A DNA stretch of 64,000 nucleotides. It comes from Hyaloraphidium curvatum (Eukaryota > Monoblepharomycota > Hyaloraphidiomycetes > Hyaloraphidiales > Hyaloraphidiaceae). The translations under genes were made by a program, and so were the position numbers. The notes beneath the pieces are model-generated. The model ran no database searches, had not been told where the DNA came from, and was given only the letters and a program-made list of their open reading frames with translations. The DNA lies in assembly GCA_025558095.1 (NCBI GenBank), contig JAIVFI010000035.1, positions 62,001 to 126,000 on the forward strand, read 5' to 3'. Below are positions 22,536-32,893 of the stretch, piece by piece (positions within the stretch are counted from its first letter, which is position 1; each line of letters begins with the position of its first letter).

Positions 22536-23521
22536 ATGAGTGCGGAGCTGCCGAACGTCGTCCCGCCGAGTTCGTGGTTCGAGGTTCGGTTGCCGACCTT
22601 CGACGTCCTGCTGTGCACCAAGGTAAGAGCGTAGCGGCGTGGTCCTCGAACGGGAGCTCAGCGCCGCGCCAGGAGGACGACGTGGTCGACTGCTTCCTGC
22701 AACTGGTGCGTCTGGCCGCCATGCGCGGGATGTTGCCGCTGGCCGAAGAGGCTGGGAACGTCGTTGTCGAGGTCCGAGTGCTCCGTCGGCTCGTCGCCGA
22801 GCTGCGCGAGGCCGGCGGGACCGCCAAGCTGCGCGAGGCTGGCGGGGCCAGAGGCAACGACCCGATCGCGGCCGCGGCCGCAACCCGGACCTCCGGCGTC
22901 TTCCTGCCGGCGATGTCGTCGAAGGGTGCGCCTTCCGTCGGCGAGGGCGAGTCGGCGGCGGACTCGAGGGAGGAGCTCGAGGCGGCCGACGAAGTCCCCG
23001 TGCTGTCAGTCACGCTTCATGCGCCCTCTTGGGAGCTGGACCACTTAGGCGACTTCGAGGCCGCCACTGAACAAGGGAGCGCCTTCCAGACGGCCCAAAC
23101 GGCAACTTCAGGTAAAGACGAGGGGCATGTGGTGCAGCGCGGGGAGGCCCGGGAGCAGATTGCGCAGGTGAACGGCTCGACGGGAGTACGCCCCACAAGC
23201 GCTGATCGTCACTGAATGTGCCAGATGAAGAAGTCGTCGCCGGTCTGGGGCTTGAAGGCGGAACGGGTGACGAAGAAGGTCCCTGATGCCGTGCCGGCAG
23301 GCTCCTTCCTCCGATGGAAGATTGCCGGAACGTACGCCGGCGAACTGTACCGGAGCCCCACCAAGGGCGAAGTGGCGGTATGCTCGTTCCCGTGGTGCCA
23401 TCTGGTAAAGCACAAGGCTAAGGGCCTCCTGGGCAATCTGAACACGCATTTTCAGTCCGGGTATCACAAGTTGGCGTTCGAGGGGGTCGAGGATAGGCTC
23501 GAGGTAGTACGTCGGGTTTGA
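22536..23521 (+). CDS. antisense spliced gene with BED-like zinc finger (292 aa)
   Basis: Exons 22536-22622, 22673-23167 and 23225-23521 in one frame. The introns are 50 and 57 nt, with donors AAG^GTAAGA and CAG^GTGAAC and acceptors GCCAG and GCCAG. The N-terminus begins MSAELPNVVPPSSWFEVRL, then comes a helical Leu/Arg/Val region (VLRRLVAELREAGG) and an acidic middle. The third exon carries CSFPWCHLVKHKAKG ... LNTHFQSGYH, a C2H2 arrangement resembling BED or transposase-type zinc fingers. It runs opposite to the element's gag and converges on it (70-bp gap). Because the introns are antisense to the genomic RNA, they can survive retrotransposition. A DNA-binding regulator is plausible; function is not shown. 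Confidence 0.6.
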
Positions 23522-23591
23522 GTCAGTGAAAAGCCGGGGATCGGAGCACAGAGATGGTAGTGCTGTGACCGGATAGACGTCGTTGGTGTTA

Positions 23592-25301
23592 CTAGCGACG
23601 CCGAGTCCGCATGCGCCTGGGGAGACCCGTCGGGAGCTGGAGACCAACGCGATCGGCATAGGCGCGGACGATCCCTATGGCGCCGTGCAACATGTCCAGA
23701 GGGAGCTTGGTCGTGCGAGCGAAGCCCCGCCACTTGACCTCGAACTTGAGTCCGTGACCCTGGCCCTCGTGGCCGACGATGTCCTCGACGGTGTACTCCT
23801 GCTCGTTCCCAAGCGCGTTCTCGACCTCGATTTCCTCTTCGAACTCGTTCACCGGTTCCGAGAGATCGAGCTCTTCACCGGCGGCGAGCTCCGGGGCGCG
23901 TGCGTTCCACGAGCGCGCGTTGAAGGTGGCCGACTCCCAAGGCTTGTAGCGCGCCAGCCGGTCCACATGCACAGTGGTGACGTGGTCGGTCTCGTAGACG
24001 TGTCTACACTTCCAGGTGAGCTCGGTGTGGCCTGACTCCTCGATGCGGTAGGGCCCAAGATAACGAGAGACGAACTTGCCCGGCTCGCCCTTGCGCGGTC
24101 GTTCTGGTCCCCAGATGAGCACGAGGTCGCCGGGGCGGAAGGTAATCGGAAGCCGGGTAGCGTTGGCCTTGGCGTTCCGAGTCTCCGCCGCTGCGGCCAT
24201 CTTCTCGGCCACCAGGTCGTAGGCCGCACGAAGCTGCGCCACGAGCTCCACGACATAGGTCCGCCGGCGCTCATCCTCTGTCTTCTTGTCCTCCTCGTCG
24301 CTGGCCCGCAGGTGCACTGGCTCGCGAATCTCGGTCTCGTCGTAAAGTAGGTCGAGCGGAATACGAGCATCCCGACCATGCATCAGAAAGAACGGAGTTT
24401 CGCCGGTCGTCGCGTGGATGGAGGTCCGGAAGGCAAAGATGACCCCCACGATGTCCTCGTCCCATGTCTGGTAGTTCTTGGAGACCGCTGCGCTCAGGGC
24501 GTCGATGATCCACCGGTTCGGGCGCTCCGCGAGGGAAGCCCTGGGATGCCCAACCGTGACCAGGCCCCGGTTGATGCCGAGTAGCTTGAGCAGGTACTCC
24601 ATGTAATGGTTGTCCAGGTTCGAGGCGTTGTCGTGGTGAATCCGCTTCGGAAGACCGTGCTCGAGAATCCATCGCGTATAGAGCAGCTTCGCCGTCGTCG
24701 GCCCAGAGAGGTCCGGAGTCGGATACGCCGTGAGAACCGTAGTGAGGTCGCGGAAGAAGTCTTCCGGGTCCTGCGTAGCGGGATCGAAGGGCTGAACAGA
24801 AGCAGGCAGCAGCTGAGCCGGGAGCTTGGCGGCTCCGCCCTGGCGATCCGCCTGGGGGAGGCCGGTGCTTCCATCGTTCGGCGGCTGAGCGCCAACGATG
24901 GCCCGTACGGCGTCGACGAACTGCTGCGGCTGGAGACCAGCGGCGGCAGCGTTGACAGCCGGGGCTTGCTCGCTCCGCTGACCCTGCTGCTGTGCGGCGA
25001 GCTGCTGGAGCTGCTGCGCTGCAAGCTGCTCGGCGGCGGCTTGCTGTTGAACTTGGGCAGCTGGCAACTGCTGAGCGGTCTGTTGCGCCACGAGCTGAGC
25101 GGCAAGCTGATCGGCGACGGCTTGCTGGGCGGCTTGCTGGGCGGCGAGTTGGGCGACGTCGTTGGCGGCGGCGCCGACTTGCTGGATCGCGGCCTGCGCA
25201 GCTTGGATAATCGCCTGGGCCTGCGGGTTGTTCTGCAAATCGTTAGCTTCCTGAGGCTGCTGAACCTCCTGCTGAGGGGCGGCTTCTTGAACGGGGTCCA
25301 T
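23592..25301 (-). CDS. Gag fused in frame to integrase C-half and chromodomain (569 aa)
   Basis: ATG at 25301. Residues 1-165 are Gln/Ala-rich with a Gag-like PFDPATQDPEDFFRDL end. The sequence then passes directly into the second half of a Ty3/gypsy integrase: LEHGLPKRIHHDNASN, WIIDALSAAVSKNYQTW, FAFRTSIHATTGETPF. The chromovirus C-terminus follows (GDLVLIWGPERPRKGE, VTTVHVDRLARYKPWE) and ends in a chromodomain (YTVEDIVGHE ... FEVKWRGF). Protease, RT, RNase H and the first part of the integrase are absent, yet the frame is intact, so the deletion is in frame or selected. The DDE triad is incomplete, so integration activity is not expected. Confidence 0.85.
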   Translation of the reverse strand: MDPVQEAAPQQEVQQPQEANDLQNNPQAQAIIQAAQAAIQQVGAAANDVAQLAAQQAAQQAVADQLAAQLVAQQTAQQLPAAQVQQQAAAEQLAAQQLQQLAAQQQGQRSEQAPAVNAAAAGLQPQQFVDAVRAIVGAQPPNDGSTGLPQADRQGGAAKLPAQLLPASVQPFDPATQDPEDFFRDLTTVLTAYPTPDLSGPTTAKLLYTRWILEHGLPKRIHHDNASNLDNHYMEYLLKLLGINRGLVTVGHPRASLAERPNRWIIDALSAAVSKNYQTWDEDIVGVIFAFRTSIHATTGETPFFLMHGRDARIPLDLLYDETEIREPVHLRASDEEDKKTEDERRRTYVVELVAQLRAAYDLVAEKMAAAAETRNAKANATRLPITFRPGDLVLIWGPERPRKGEPGKFVSRYLGPYRIEESGHTELTWKCRHVYETDHVTTVHVDRLARYKPWESATFNARSWNARAPELAAGEELDLSEPVNEFEEEIEVENALGNEQEYTVEDIVGHEGQGHGLKFEVKWRGFARTTKLPLDMLHGAIGIVRAYADRVGLQLPTGLPRRMRTRRR

Positions 25302-25450
25302 GTTTGGCGAAGGGGAATGAACTTGGTTGACGGAATACGGTTGACAGAAAAGAGTGGCAGTCGACAAGCGCCGGTGCCAGGCGAAGTTGTTTTTGGATTA
25401 TCGAAGTCGAAACTGAAGTCGAACGAGGTGTCGAAGACCCGAGAGCAGGA

Positions 25451-25467
25451 TCACGGAGGTCGGACCA
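25451..25467 (-). other. primer-binding site of the chromovirus-derived element
   Basis: Minus strand TGGTCCGACCTCCGTGA begins one base inside the 5' LTR; the TGG start is as expected for pairing with a tRNA 3' CCA. The tRNA is not identified. Confidence 0.5.
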
Positions 25468-25468
25468 G

Positions 25469-25944
25469 TGCGACGGTCCGGGTCGGAACCGGGCCTGAAG
25501 CTCTAACCCGGCGCGCGAATCCCGCTCGGCTCTTCGGGTCGGATAGGCCCTGAATATGAATAAGCGAACAGCGCTGAAGATACTTGACTGTAGCCGGGGG
25601 AAAGAGGTTACGGGATGTCTCCCGGGGTGCGTCCCAAGGGCTCTCAGAACGAGGATCCGGCCGGGCGGGGTTCCGCACGGTGGTCGAACGACACGGAGAG
25701 CACGTAGAGTCAACTGGCGATCAAGATTGTACTGTTACATGTCCCGCTCTTTATATATCCCAGGAGGGTGGCTGTGCCGAGTCACTTGCGAGTCGCTCGC
25801 GAGTCGCTCGCGAGTGACTCGCGAGTCACTCGCGAGTCGATCGCGAGTCGATCACGAGTCGATCGCGAGGACCGACGCCTCCACGCCTCCGAACCGAAAA
25901 TGAAAATACCCTTGTCCGAATGTCAGACGTCCTGTACCTTCGCA
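25469..25944 (-). repeat. chromovirus-type 5' LTR (476 bp)
   Basis: Partner of 20284-20759. TATA box at 25751-25759 and the eight-unit array at 25779-25866 on the minus strand. Followed by TSD CCAC. Confidence 0.95.
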
Positions 25945-25948
25945 CCAC

Positions 25949-27127
25949 CATCAACTACGTGGACGTGAAAAAAAGCGGACTGTTCACAGCACCTGCTGAC
26001 CTTTTGCTCCACCCAACCTTTGTGGATAACCCCGCATTGCGCACCGAGTTTTTTGCAGATGACATGGTTCTGCAGAACGAAGGTATTCACCGAACGCCCG
26101 GCGGAGTGCGCGTTGTCCGCCTGTGTGGTGATTGCCACCACGGTTACAAAAAGAAGAAAACGCCGGCCGTGGCTTTGGCAAACGGTAACTGGACTGGGCC
26201 TCTGCCCAAGGAGTTTGCCGACCTCACCTACTGCGAGAAGATTGTGTGCGCTGCTGTGAGGTCGAGAATGACCATTGTGCACCTCACTGAACCTCAGGGA
26301 CACAAAGGAGAGCATGTTGCCCTCCGAGGGAGCTTTGTGATTGTACCTGGGGACAACAATGGCGTGGCAAAGAAGCTGCCCCATGCACTGGAAGACCTTG
26401 CTTTGGAAATTGTGGTTGTTCTTCTGGGAAGTGGTAAAGCCCGTGATGATCCATCATTTGTACGCACCATGCGCATCAGGAAGCACAAAGTGCTTGCATT
26501 TTTGCGGTGGTTGAAGAAACACAACCCAGATTACGAGGACATTGAGATTGATGAGGCATGCAACCTTCCAGAGGATGGGGTGCCTGATAATCTTCCTGTA
26601 TGCGTTGTTGACGACCCTGACATTCGGGAAAGCGTAGAGAAGCGGGTTGCCAGTGTTGGAGGTGATGGCAATCTCCATGGCTTTGCTGGCTTTTACGGTG
26701 AAGCAGGCACTGACATGTTGGACACGCTTGGGATCCTGCCGGTTGGTGCTGCAGCAGCAAAAACCCAGTCTGAACTCGTTGCAGGCCTTGCTGGCCAGTC
26801 AAGCAAGCCGCATGCATCACCCTCTGGTGCGGAGGAAAGCATCGACAGGCCCAGCAAGGATGCAACAGATGCATCAGGTTCTCCTCTCACCTACGCTCCT
26901 CTCACCTACGTAACACACAAAGGACGATTGGCAATGCGGACAGGCGATGTCCCTTTGAGTGACTATGACGATCGGGCCAAGCTCTTCCGCATGGCGTTCC
27001 CCTGGATTTTCCCGTACGGCCGGGGAGCGCCGGATCTGCGCAGTTCGGCTCGCAGAACCCCAATCACGTTTAGGGAAGCTTCTTGGACCTTGATCATGCG
27101 CTTTGACCACAGCATTGAGGCAGAATA
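25949..27127 (+). pseudogene. Helitron-like transposase, DUF6570-type region
   Basis: Open frame continuing from 20283: NYVDVKKSGLFTAPADLLLH, then CGDCHHGYKKKKTPAVALAN and NWTGPLPKEFADLTYCEK, the pattern found N-terminal to Helitron helicase-like domains (DUF6570). Further on are KVLAFLRWLKKHNPDYEDI and FPWIFPYGRGAPD, the conserved block preceding the Rep domain. The frame ends at GAGGCAGAATAG, where the LINE 3' tail begins, so this part is severed from its Rep domain by the insertion. Confidence 0.75.
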
Positions 27128-30100
27128 GAATAGAATAGTATTGGTGACCCGGACCTGCCCCTGGCTTGGCCGCTGTTACACCATGAGTTTGCTGCTAATT
27201 GCAAAGTTCATCGTCGTCGTGTGTCTTTTTCATTTTCCCAGTTTTCCTGTCCTTCATGGACTTTGAGATGAAGCTGGCAATGGAGTTGAGGGCCTTCTCC
27301 TTCTGCCGCCTCGCTTTGATCGTGAGCTCGAACTCCTTGATGCTAAGAGCCCAGAGCCAGGTCTCCATGTTCCACTCGCGGCCTAGTGCTTCCAATCTAG
27401 TCTGCAGCTTCTGGCGCCGCTCCGCATTTGCTGAACAGTGAAACAGAAAGTGTTGTTCGTCTCCAATGTGCTCAGGGTCATGCTTGCACGTTCTCTGCTG
27501 CACCTCAAGTCCTTGGTGCCTGCCTGTCTCCACCTCCAGGTCGTGGGTAGAGCACAGCAACTTTTGGACATCCCTCCGGTGCTTCTCCACCCGGATCAAG
27601 GATGGTCCGATGTGGCCAAAGGTCATGTCACACATCCTCCAAAAGTGCAGTTTGTCGTTGTCCTTGAGCCTCTGGGCATTGATCTCCCTGAACTTGCCCT
27701 TCACAAGATTCTCCACAGTCTCCTTGGGCCATGAGACAGTGTCCTTCTCCCACATCTCCTTCCCATCTTCGCCACCATAGTATACAAGTAGTTCCCTCAG
27801 GAAGGCAGCCCAGTTCCAGGACCCCTTCAGTGCCTCGATCTTGAGCTCTTTGTAAAGTAGGTACAGCGCAGGATCCGCTGTTTTGATGCACATGAGGAAC
27901 TTGAGTGCCGACTCGTGGTCATGAACTGCAAGGGGGTACTGGCCAGTGATCGCATACAGACAGGCCAGGGAGGTAGACTTGGGCAGATGAGTGACGGCAC
28001 GAAGAGCCATGCATGTCACTTTGTCCCTGGTGCTTTCCCCGGCAAGGTACTCCTCCTTCGGCATCTCAACAATGAACGGGTTCCCATATTGGCCCACTGC
28101 CTTGACCTTTGTGTTGTAGAGCTTGAGCTGGAGGTCAGGACTCATCCCAGGCTGCTCCCTGATGTCACGGAGCCAGAGCCCATAAGCAGCGTTCATCTTG
28201 GCCTCTCTGCCATGCACATGGTCCTTGCTCCGGCCGGTTGAGGTCAGCTGATACCCCAGAAGCTTGAAGCTGTCGACCCTCTTCAGCTCCTGGTCCCTGT
28301 ACATGAGCTTTACACGGTGAGGTATCCTCCTGGCCATCCACTCTGTCTTGCTGACGTTGATCTCCAGCCCATTGGCACTGGCATATGCAGACAAAAGATC
28401 CAGCTGCATCTTGGCATCCTTCACCGTCTTCGAGATCAAAGTGGTGTCGTCTGCAAAGAACAGAGCCAGCAAGCTGACCATCCTCTCCTGATCCTCTTCC
28501 TCCTCAGACACCATGCCCAGATCCATCCCTTTTGCACCATTGGCCTCCATGAAAGCAGTGATGTCGTTGATGAACAAGATGAAGAACAGCGACGAGAGAG
28601 GGTCCCCCTGCTTCACTCCGGTCAGGAACTTGATGAAGTCTGACTTGGTCCCGTCTTCATCCCGGAGCTGTCCCCACACGCGCCCAAACGCCATCTCGAA
28701 CATGTCAACAGCCTGTTTGGGTACTCCCATCTCCTCCAGCTTCTGCCATAACCTGGGGCGCTCCACCGTGTCAAAAGCCTTTGTGAAGTCTACAAACACC
28801 ATGATCAGCTTCTCCTTGCGTGCCTTGGCCAAGGAGAAGAGTGCCTCGGCAAGGAACACTGCATGAAGGGTCGATCTCCGTGCACGGAATCCAAACTGCG
28901 AGCCTTCCAGCAGCTTGTTGCACTCAGCCCAGGGAGCTAGCCGAGCGTTCCAGACCAGGGAGAAGACCTTCTCCAGCGTCCTCTCTATGCTGATGCCTCG
29001 GTAGTTGCCAGCCACGTTCTTGGGCCCCTTCTTGTGCAGCATCACCAGCAGTGTCTGGCCCCAGTCATCCAGCTTGACGCCATTGAGCACGTCGTTGAGG
29101 AGGTTGACAACAGCTTGCTTCAGTACTGCAGTCCCGTACTTGACGAACTCGAGCCGGATCCCATCCTCGTCCTTTGCCTTGCCGTTGGGGGCCTTCTTCA
29201 AGACCCTCTCCAGCTCCTTGAGGGTGATGGGGCGCAGCAGGTCTCCAGAAGGCGTGATCGTGGCCTTGGGAAGTGGTGGAAACGTGAGCCTTGGATCCTC
29301 CTCGATCTTGGTCACGTACTCGGCGCTGGCGACCATCTCCATGTGGCGCACCAGCTCTGCAAAGGGCACGGGGTTGCCCTTGCGCCTTGCGTGAGCCTTT
29401 CCAAGCAGCTGGTAGTACCCCTTAGGCTCTCGCCTGAAGAGTCGCTCTAGCAGCTTGGAGTTCTCTCGCTCAGCAACCCTCCGCATCCTCTTCTCCAACT
29501 TCTTCGGCTCCTTCTCCAGCTCCCGCGTCTTCCCCTGGTACTCCTTCTTCCACTCGTCCTTCTCCATGAGGGATCGTAGCTCAAGAAGGCGTGACAGCTT
29601 CCGATCGATCTCGGCCCTCTCTGCCGAGTCCGCAAAGCCGTTGAGGAACTTGTCCGCCTCTTCGTGTACGCTGACCTTGTCGTACTTCTTCTTCGCGACC
29701 TTGTTCACCGCTGCCATGATCTGGATGAGCCGGTTGCACTTGTCGGATCCAGCTTGAAGTTGCTCGTACTCTTGCATTGCCTCCTTGACCCAGGGCTCGT
29801 CGTAGAGGTTTCGCATTATTGCGAGGAAGTGGAAGTTGCATGGCACGGGCTTGCAGTGCGGCTTGTTCTCCTTCGCAGCTGGTCGCACAAGGTTGGCCTT
29901 GATGGTCAGGCTCAGTGCCATGTGGTCTGAGGTGACGACCCAGCCTTCCTTCACAAATGCAAGGTGGGTGACCGTCCCGTAGCGGCTCTGCGGCACGATT
30001 GCGTAGTCCAAGGTGCTGTCCCGCTCGCCATCCTTTCCTGCGCGAGTTGTTGCCCCCGGCTCGAGGCGCCCATTCAGGATCACCAGCTCCTCCTCGTGGC

Positions 30101-30436
30101 ACAGTGCAAGTAGCTGTTTCCCCCTCCGATCCGTGCGCTGCTCCGACCGGATTACACGCTTTCCGAAGCTCGTGCCACGCACGTCGCTGTTTGCCTCGCT
30201 TATCCCCACATGTGCGTTCAGGTCCCCGATCACGATCGGCATGTCGCACCCAGCCACAATCCCTGAGAACCTCGACCACATCTCGTCCTGCGTGACTATG
30301 TCCTGCGTTGGCGTCGGCGGTGTGTACGCCCCCAGCACGTTCACTCCGCCGACTTGGATCTGCACGACGTCCAGGATCGGGTCCAAGTCTGTCCGTACGG
30401 TGTGCGGTAGCTCCTTTCGCACAAAGACCGTCAACC
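27128..30436 (-). mobile_element. 5'-truncated LINE inserted in the Helitron gene
   Basis: Minus-strand non-LTR element ending in a GAATA-repeat tail at 27128 (repeated TATTC on the sense strand). The 5' junction lies near 30431-30437, where the endonuclease frame runs into Helitron sequence; the first part of the endonuclease and any ORF1 are missing. No clear target-site duplication was found by eye. A related fragment is at 12636-13786. Confidence 0.9.
27195..30434 (-). CDS. LINE endonuclease-reverse transcriptase (5'-truncated, about 1,079 codons)
   Basis: The open frame begins in the middle of an AP-type endonuclease (MPIVIGDLNAHVG, then TSDHMALSL with the catalytic SDH) because the 5' end is lost. 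A linker leads to the RT: ISIERTLEKVFSLVWNARL, FVDFTKAFDTVERP, FLTGKQ-type loop (FLTGVKQGDPLSS) and catalytic FADDTTLISKTV. The C-terminus has the Cys-His pattern CKHDPEHIGDEQHFLFHC seen in many LINE proteins. No internal stop or frameshift was seen, so the copy is young but cannot make a full endonuclease. Confidence 0.9.
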   Translation of the reverse strand: MTVFVRKELPHTVRTDLDPILDVVQIQVGGVNVLGAYTPPTPTQDIVTQDEMWSRFSGIVAGCDMPIVIGDLNAHVGISEANSDVRGTSFGKRVIRSEQRTDRRGKQLLALCHEEELVILNGRLEPGATTRAGKDGERDSTLDYAIVPQSRYGTVTHLAFVKEGWVVTSDHMALSLTIKANLVRPAAKENKPHCKPVPCNFHFLAIMRNLYDEPWVKEAMQEYEQLQAGSDKCNRLIQIMAAVNKVAKKKYDKVSVHEEADKFLNGFADSAERAEIDRKLSRLLELRSLMEKDEWKKEYQGKTRELEKEPKKLEKRMRRVAERENSKLLERLFRREPKGYYQLLGKAHARRKGNPVPFAELVRHMEMVASAEYVTKIEEDPRLTFPPLPKATITPSGDLLRPITLKELERVLKKAPNGKAKDEDGIRLEFVKYGTAVLKQAVVNLLNDVLNGVKLDDWGQTLLVMLHKKGPKNVAGNYRGISIERTLEKVFSLVWNARLAPWAECNKLLEGSQFGFRARRSTLHAVFLAEALFSLAKARKEKLIMVFVDFTKAFDTVERPRLWQKLEEMGVPKQAVDMFEMAFGRVWGQLRDEDGTKSDFIKFLTGVKQGDPLSSLFFILFINDITAFMEANGAKGMDLGMVSEEEEDQERMVSLLALFFADDTTLISKTVKDAKMQLDLLSAYASANGLEINVSKTEWMARRIPHRVKLMYRDQELKRVDSFKLLGYQLTSTGRSKDHVHGREAKMNAAYGLWLRDIREQPGMSPDLQLKLYNTKVKAVGQYGNPFIVEMPKEEYLAGESTRDKVTCMALRAVTHLPKSTSLACLYAITGQYPLAVHDHESALKFLMCIKTADPALYLLYKELKIEALKGSWNWAAFLRELLVYYGGEDGKEMWEKDTVSWPKETVENLVKGKFREINAQRLKDNDKLHFWRMCDMTFGHIGPSLIRVEKHRRDVQKLLCSTHDLEVETGRHQGLEVQQRTCKHDPEHIGDEQHFLFHCSANAERRQKLQTRLEALGREWNMETWLWALSIKEFELTIKARRQKEKALNSIASFISKSMKDRKTGKMKKTHDDDELCN

Positions 30437-32285
30437 CTCCTCAGGGCGTTTGGCCTGCTCTGTCTTGCCATGGTGCGCAAGGATGAAGTCATGTTGCAGT
30501 CAAAGGTCGAGATGAAGAACTTTTCGCAGGAAGAATGGGAGCACATGAACAGCCTGTCGGCAGAAGACCTTCGCACCCTGGCAGCATGCGAGGAGAAAAT
30601 GATGCAGCTGCAGAAGGAGGGCAAGACGGCTGAAATGGCCTCCGTGTACTCTGGGGTTGCTCCGCATGTGGTGGCCCTCGGCAAAAAGATCAAGGGGCAC
30701 ATCAGGGCTATCCAGTCACGGGTTAGCGGAAGCAACGCGGCCAGGAAAGGCTTGGAACGCAACATGCGTGCATACATCCATTTCCTGGGCCTCCCGGCAT
30801 TTTTTGGCACTGTCAACCCATCAGAGATCTACAATCCCATGATGGATCTTATGGCCGGATTTGAAGTCAAATGGGGGGACCATTCAACATTCAAATCCAG
30901 CTCAGATCGGGCATTCATGGCTGCACGATGGCCTGCTACAACGGCCCGATTTTTCCATTACCTTGTAAACACCTTCATTGACACCTTGCTCATGCCCAAA
31001 GATGGAGGAGTTGGTGTTCTGGGCAAGGCCACTGGAGTTTTTGGTACCTATGAAACCCAGGGAAGAGGGAGTCTGCACATGCACTTTGTCGTGTTCCTTG
31101 CAGGCACGCCCACTCTGGATCAGCTGAAAAAGCTGCAGGAATGCCAGAAATTCGTGGACACCTACATTGAGTGGGCAGACTGCCATGTGAAGTCTGATGT
31201 GCACTGGTGCCTGAATTCTGGTGACTACATCTCCAAGAAGGAGGAAGTCCGTCGCAAGGTGCACAGGGACATCATTGCCCAGGATCCCAGGCTGGATTCG
31301 GCCGAGAAAGAATCCATGGAGGACCCTCCTGGAAATCGGCTCATCTTCTCCCTTCGCCCCCATAACCCCAATCGCAGCAAGGAGGTCTACCCGGTCACGG
31401 AGGAAACACCTTCCTTTGACACATTGTTCCGTCATGACACGGTTTTGCTGGCCACAAAATGCGAGTTCCATTTTGAGCACAACCCCGCTTGTTTCAAGGG
31501 TGGCTGCAAAAACTGCAGGTTCAGGCTCCCTGCAAAGGTGGTCGAGAAGACTGTCTTTGTCAAAAAGGAGGGCAAAAATGGCAAGCTGAAGCTGAAAAGG
31601 CTGAGCCCCTATGGAGTATCACACAATGAGTGGATCCTTGTGGCTCTTCGCTGCAATTGCGGCCTCAAACTTGTGTACAGCGGTCCGGATCCTCGTGCAG
31701 TCATCGAGTACCTGGTAGGTTGAAGCCAGGGAATGCATCTGCATGCATTTCCTTACTTACTGTTGCTTCATAGACAAAGTACATGACCAAGGAGGCGGCA
31801 CTGACACACAGCGTGTTCATGTTTGCTGCTGCAGCCATGGAAAGATGCCGTGCAAGACCTGGATTTCAGTCTGGTGATGTGCTGCAGCAGAGCTTGTCCT
31901 TGTTGCGCAGCATGGTTCTGCAAGCAGATTCCCAAGAGGAAATCCCGGCAACACATGCCGCCATCTTGCTCATGGGGGAGAAGGACTACGTGGAGAGGGG
32001 CCTCCCCACCATTGAGGACGTCAACTACTATGAGGTGGAAAACACTGTGGGCAAAGCGCTCGACATTGCGCTGGAGACGGTCCGGGTTGCACGCGGGCTG
32101 CCAGCTAAAGTTGGAGATGATGACTCTGATGACTGTGGAATGAGTTCGGAGCCCGCTGATGGAGAGCATTGCCCAAACACCGATTTGGAGGCCCTTTTGA
32201 TGAGCATGAACAGCATCAGGGTGCAACTGGGCTATGGCAGTGACGGGGAACAGGCAGAGGGCCCGGACAGCCAGCCACATATCAC
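30437..32285 (+). pseudogene. Helitron Rep (HUH/tyrosine) region, with intron
   Basis: Frame resumes as LLRAFGLLCLAMVRKDEV after the LINE. Exon to 31714, 59-nt intron 31715-31773 (CTG^GTAGGT ... TTCATAG), exon 31774-32285. Motifs are FHYLVNTFIDTLL and ETQGRGSLHMHFVVFL with the H-X-H of HUH endonucleases. Splicing creates AVIEYLTKYMTK, containing two tyrosines spaced as in the Helitron Rep active site. A Cys/His cluster, CKNCRFRLP, lies between. The copia relative at 32286 interrupts the frame. The 5' part of the gene is also severed, so this Rep cannot be made as one protein. Confidence 0.8.
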
Positions 32286-32509
32286 TGTTGGAGTGGCTAT
32301 GGGGCGTGGGGAAGACGTAGCCCCAGTGGTCTGAACCGGGTCAGAACTCAGATGGACGGGATGGGGAGAGGGACAGTTTCACGTTGACCCGTTGTCCATT
32401 CCCTTGCGATGACAAGTCCCTAGATGACCCCTCCGGTCGTACCCAAGTATCCCCACACGCCAATAGACTCCCTATTGAGATAGAATCGAAGCAACAATCC
32501 ATTCCAACA
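32286..32509 (-). repeat. copia-relative 3' LTR
   Basis: TGTTGGA...TCCAACA, 224 bp; differs at only a few bases from the LTRs at 14473 and 19824. Confidence 0.95.
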
Positions 32510-32893
32510 CTCCCCCTTGTTGCAAGATTCCCTCCAGTGCATATCAATCCCAACAACGTAGCAATGCATAGGTTCCAACACTCCCCCTCGTTGCAAAGTT
32601 GTCTCCCAGTTATGTTCTCCAGTTGCTATCCAGTTGCAATTATCAAGTCACTTTCAATACTCCCCTCCTGTCAAGAATCCCTGAGAAATCTCCAGTTTCA
32701 CTTTCAAATCTCCACAAATCCCCGAAGTGCTTTGAAATGCTCAAACTTAGCTATCCATTTTTGGTCCTTCAAGTCCAGTCATTTGCATCACAGTGTTATG
32801 CACCTCTTGCTAGTTTCCTGCACACAGACTGGTTCTGCCTCGTTGCACATTGCACAGATTCTTCACGTAAGGTCTGCTGATCTACATCAAAGC

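Larger units (their letters stand above)
20284..25944 (-). mobile_element. chromovirus-derived non-autonomous LTR element with extra genes, TSD CCAC
   Basis: Two 476-bp LTRs at 20284-20759 and 25469-25944 (TG...CA, same length, no difference seen) flank 4.7 kb. TSD CCAC lies at 20280-20283 and 25945-25948. In the minus orientation, a primer site beginning TGG starts one base inside the 5' LTR, and a GGGTGGGGGGG tract abuts the 3' LTR. The internal part holds a Gag-partial integrase-chromodomain ORF lacking protease, RT and RNase H, a same-strand coiled-coil ORF, and an opposite-strand spliced gene with a zinc finger. The element must be mobilised in trans. Identical LTRs mean it is young. Confidence 0.88.

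Noticed and set aside
30308..30440. N-terminal extension of the Helitron Rep frame
   Set aside because: The codons before about 30437 lie in antisense LINE sequence, so the frame is only fused by the insertion.
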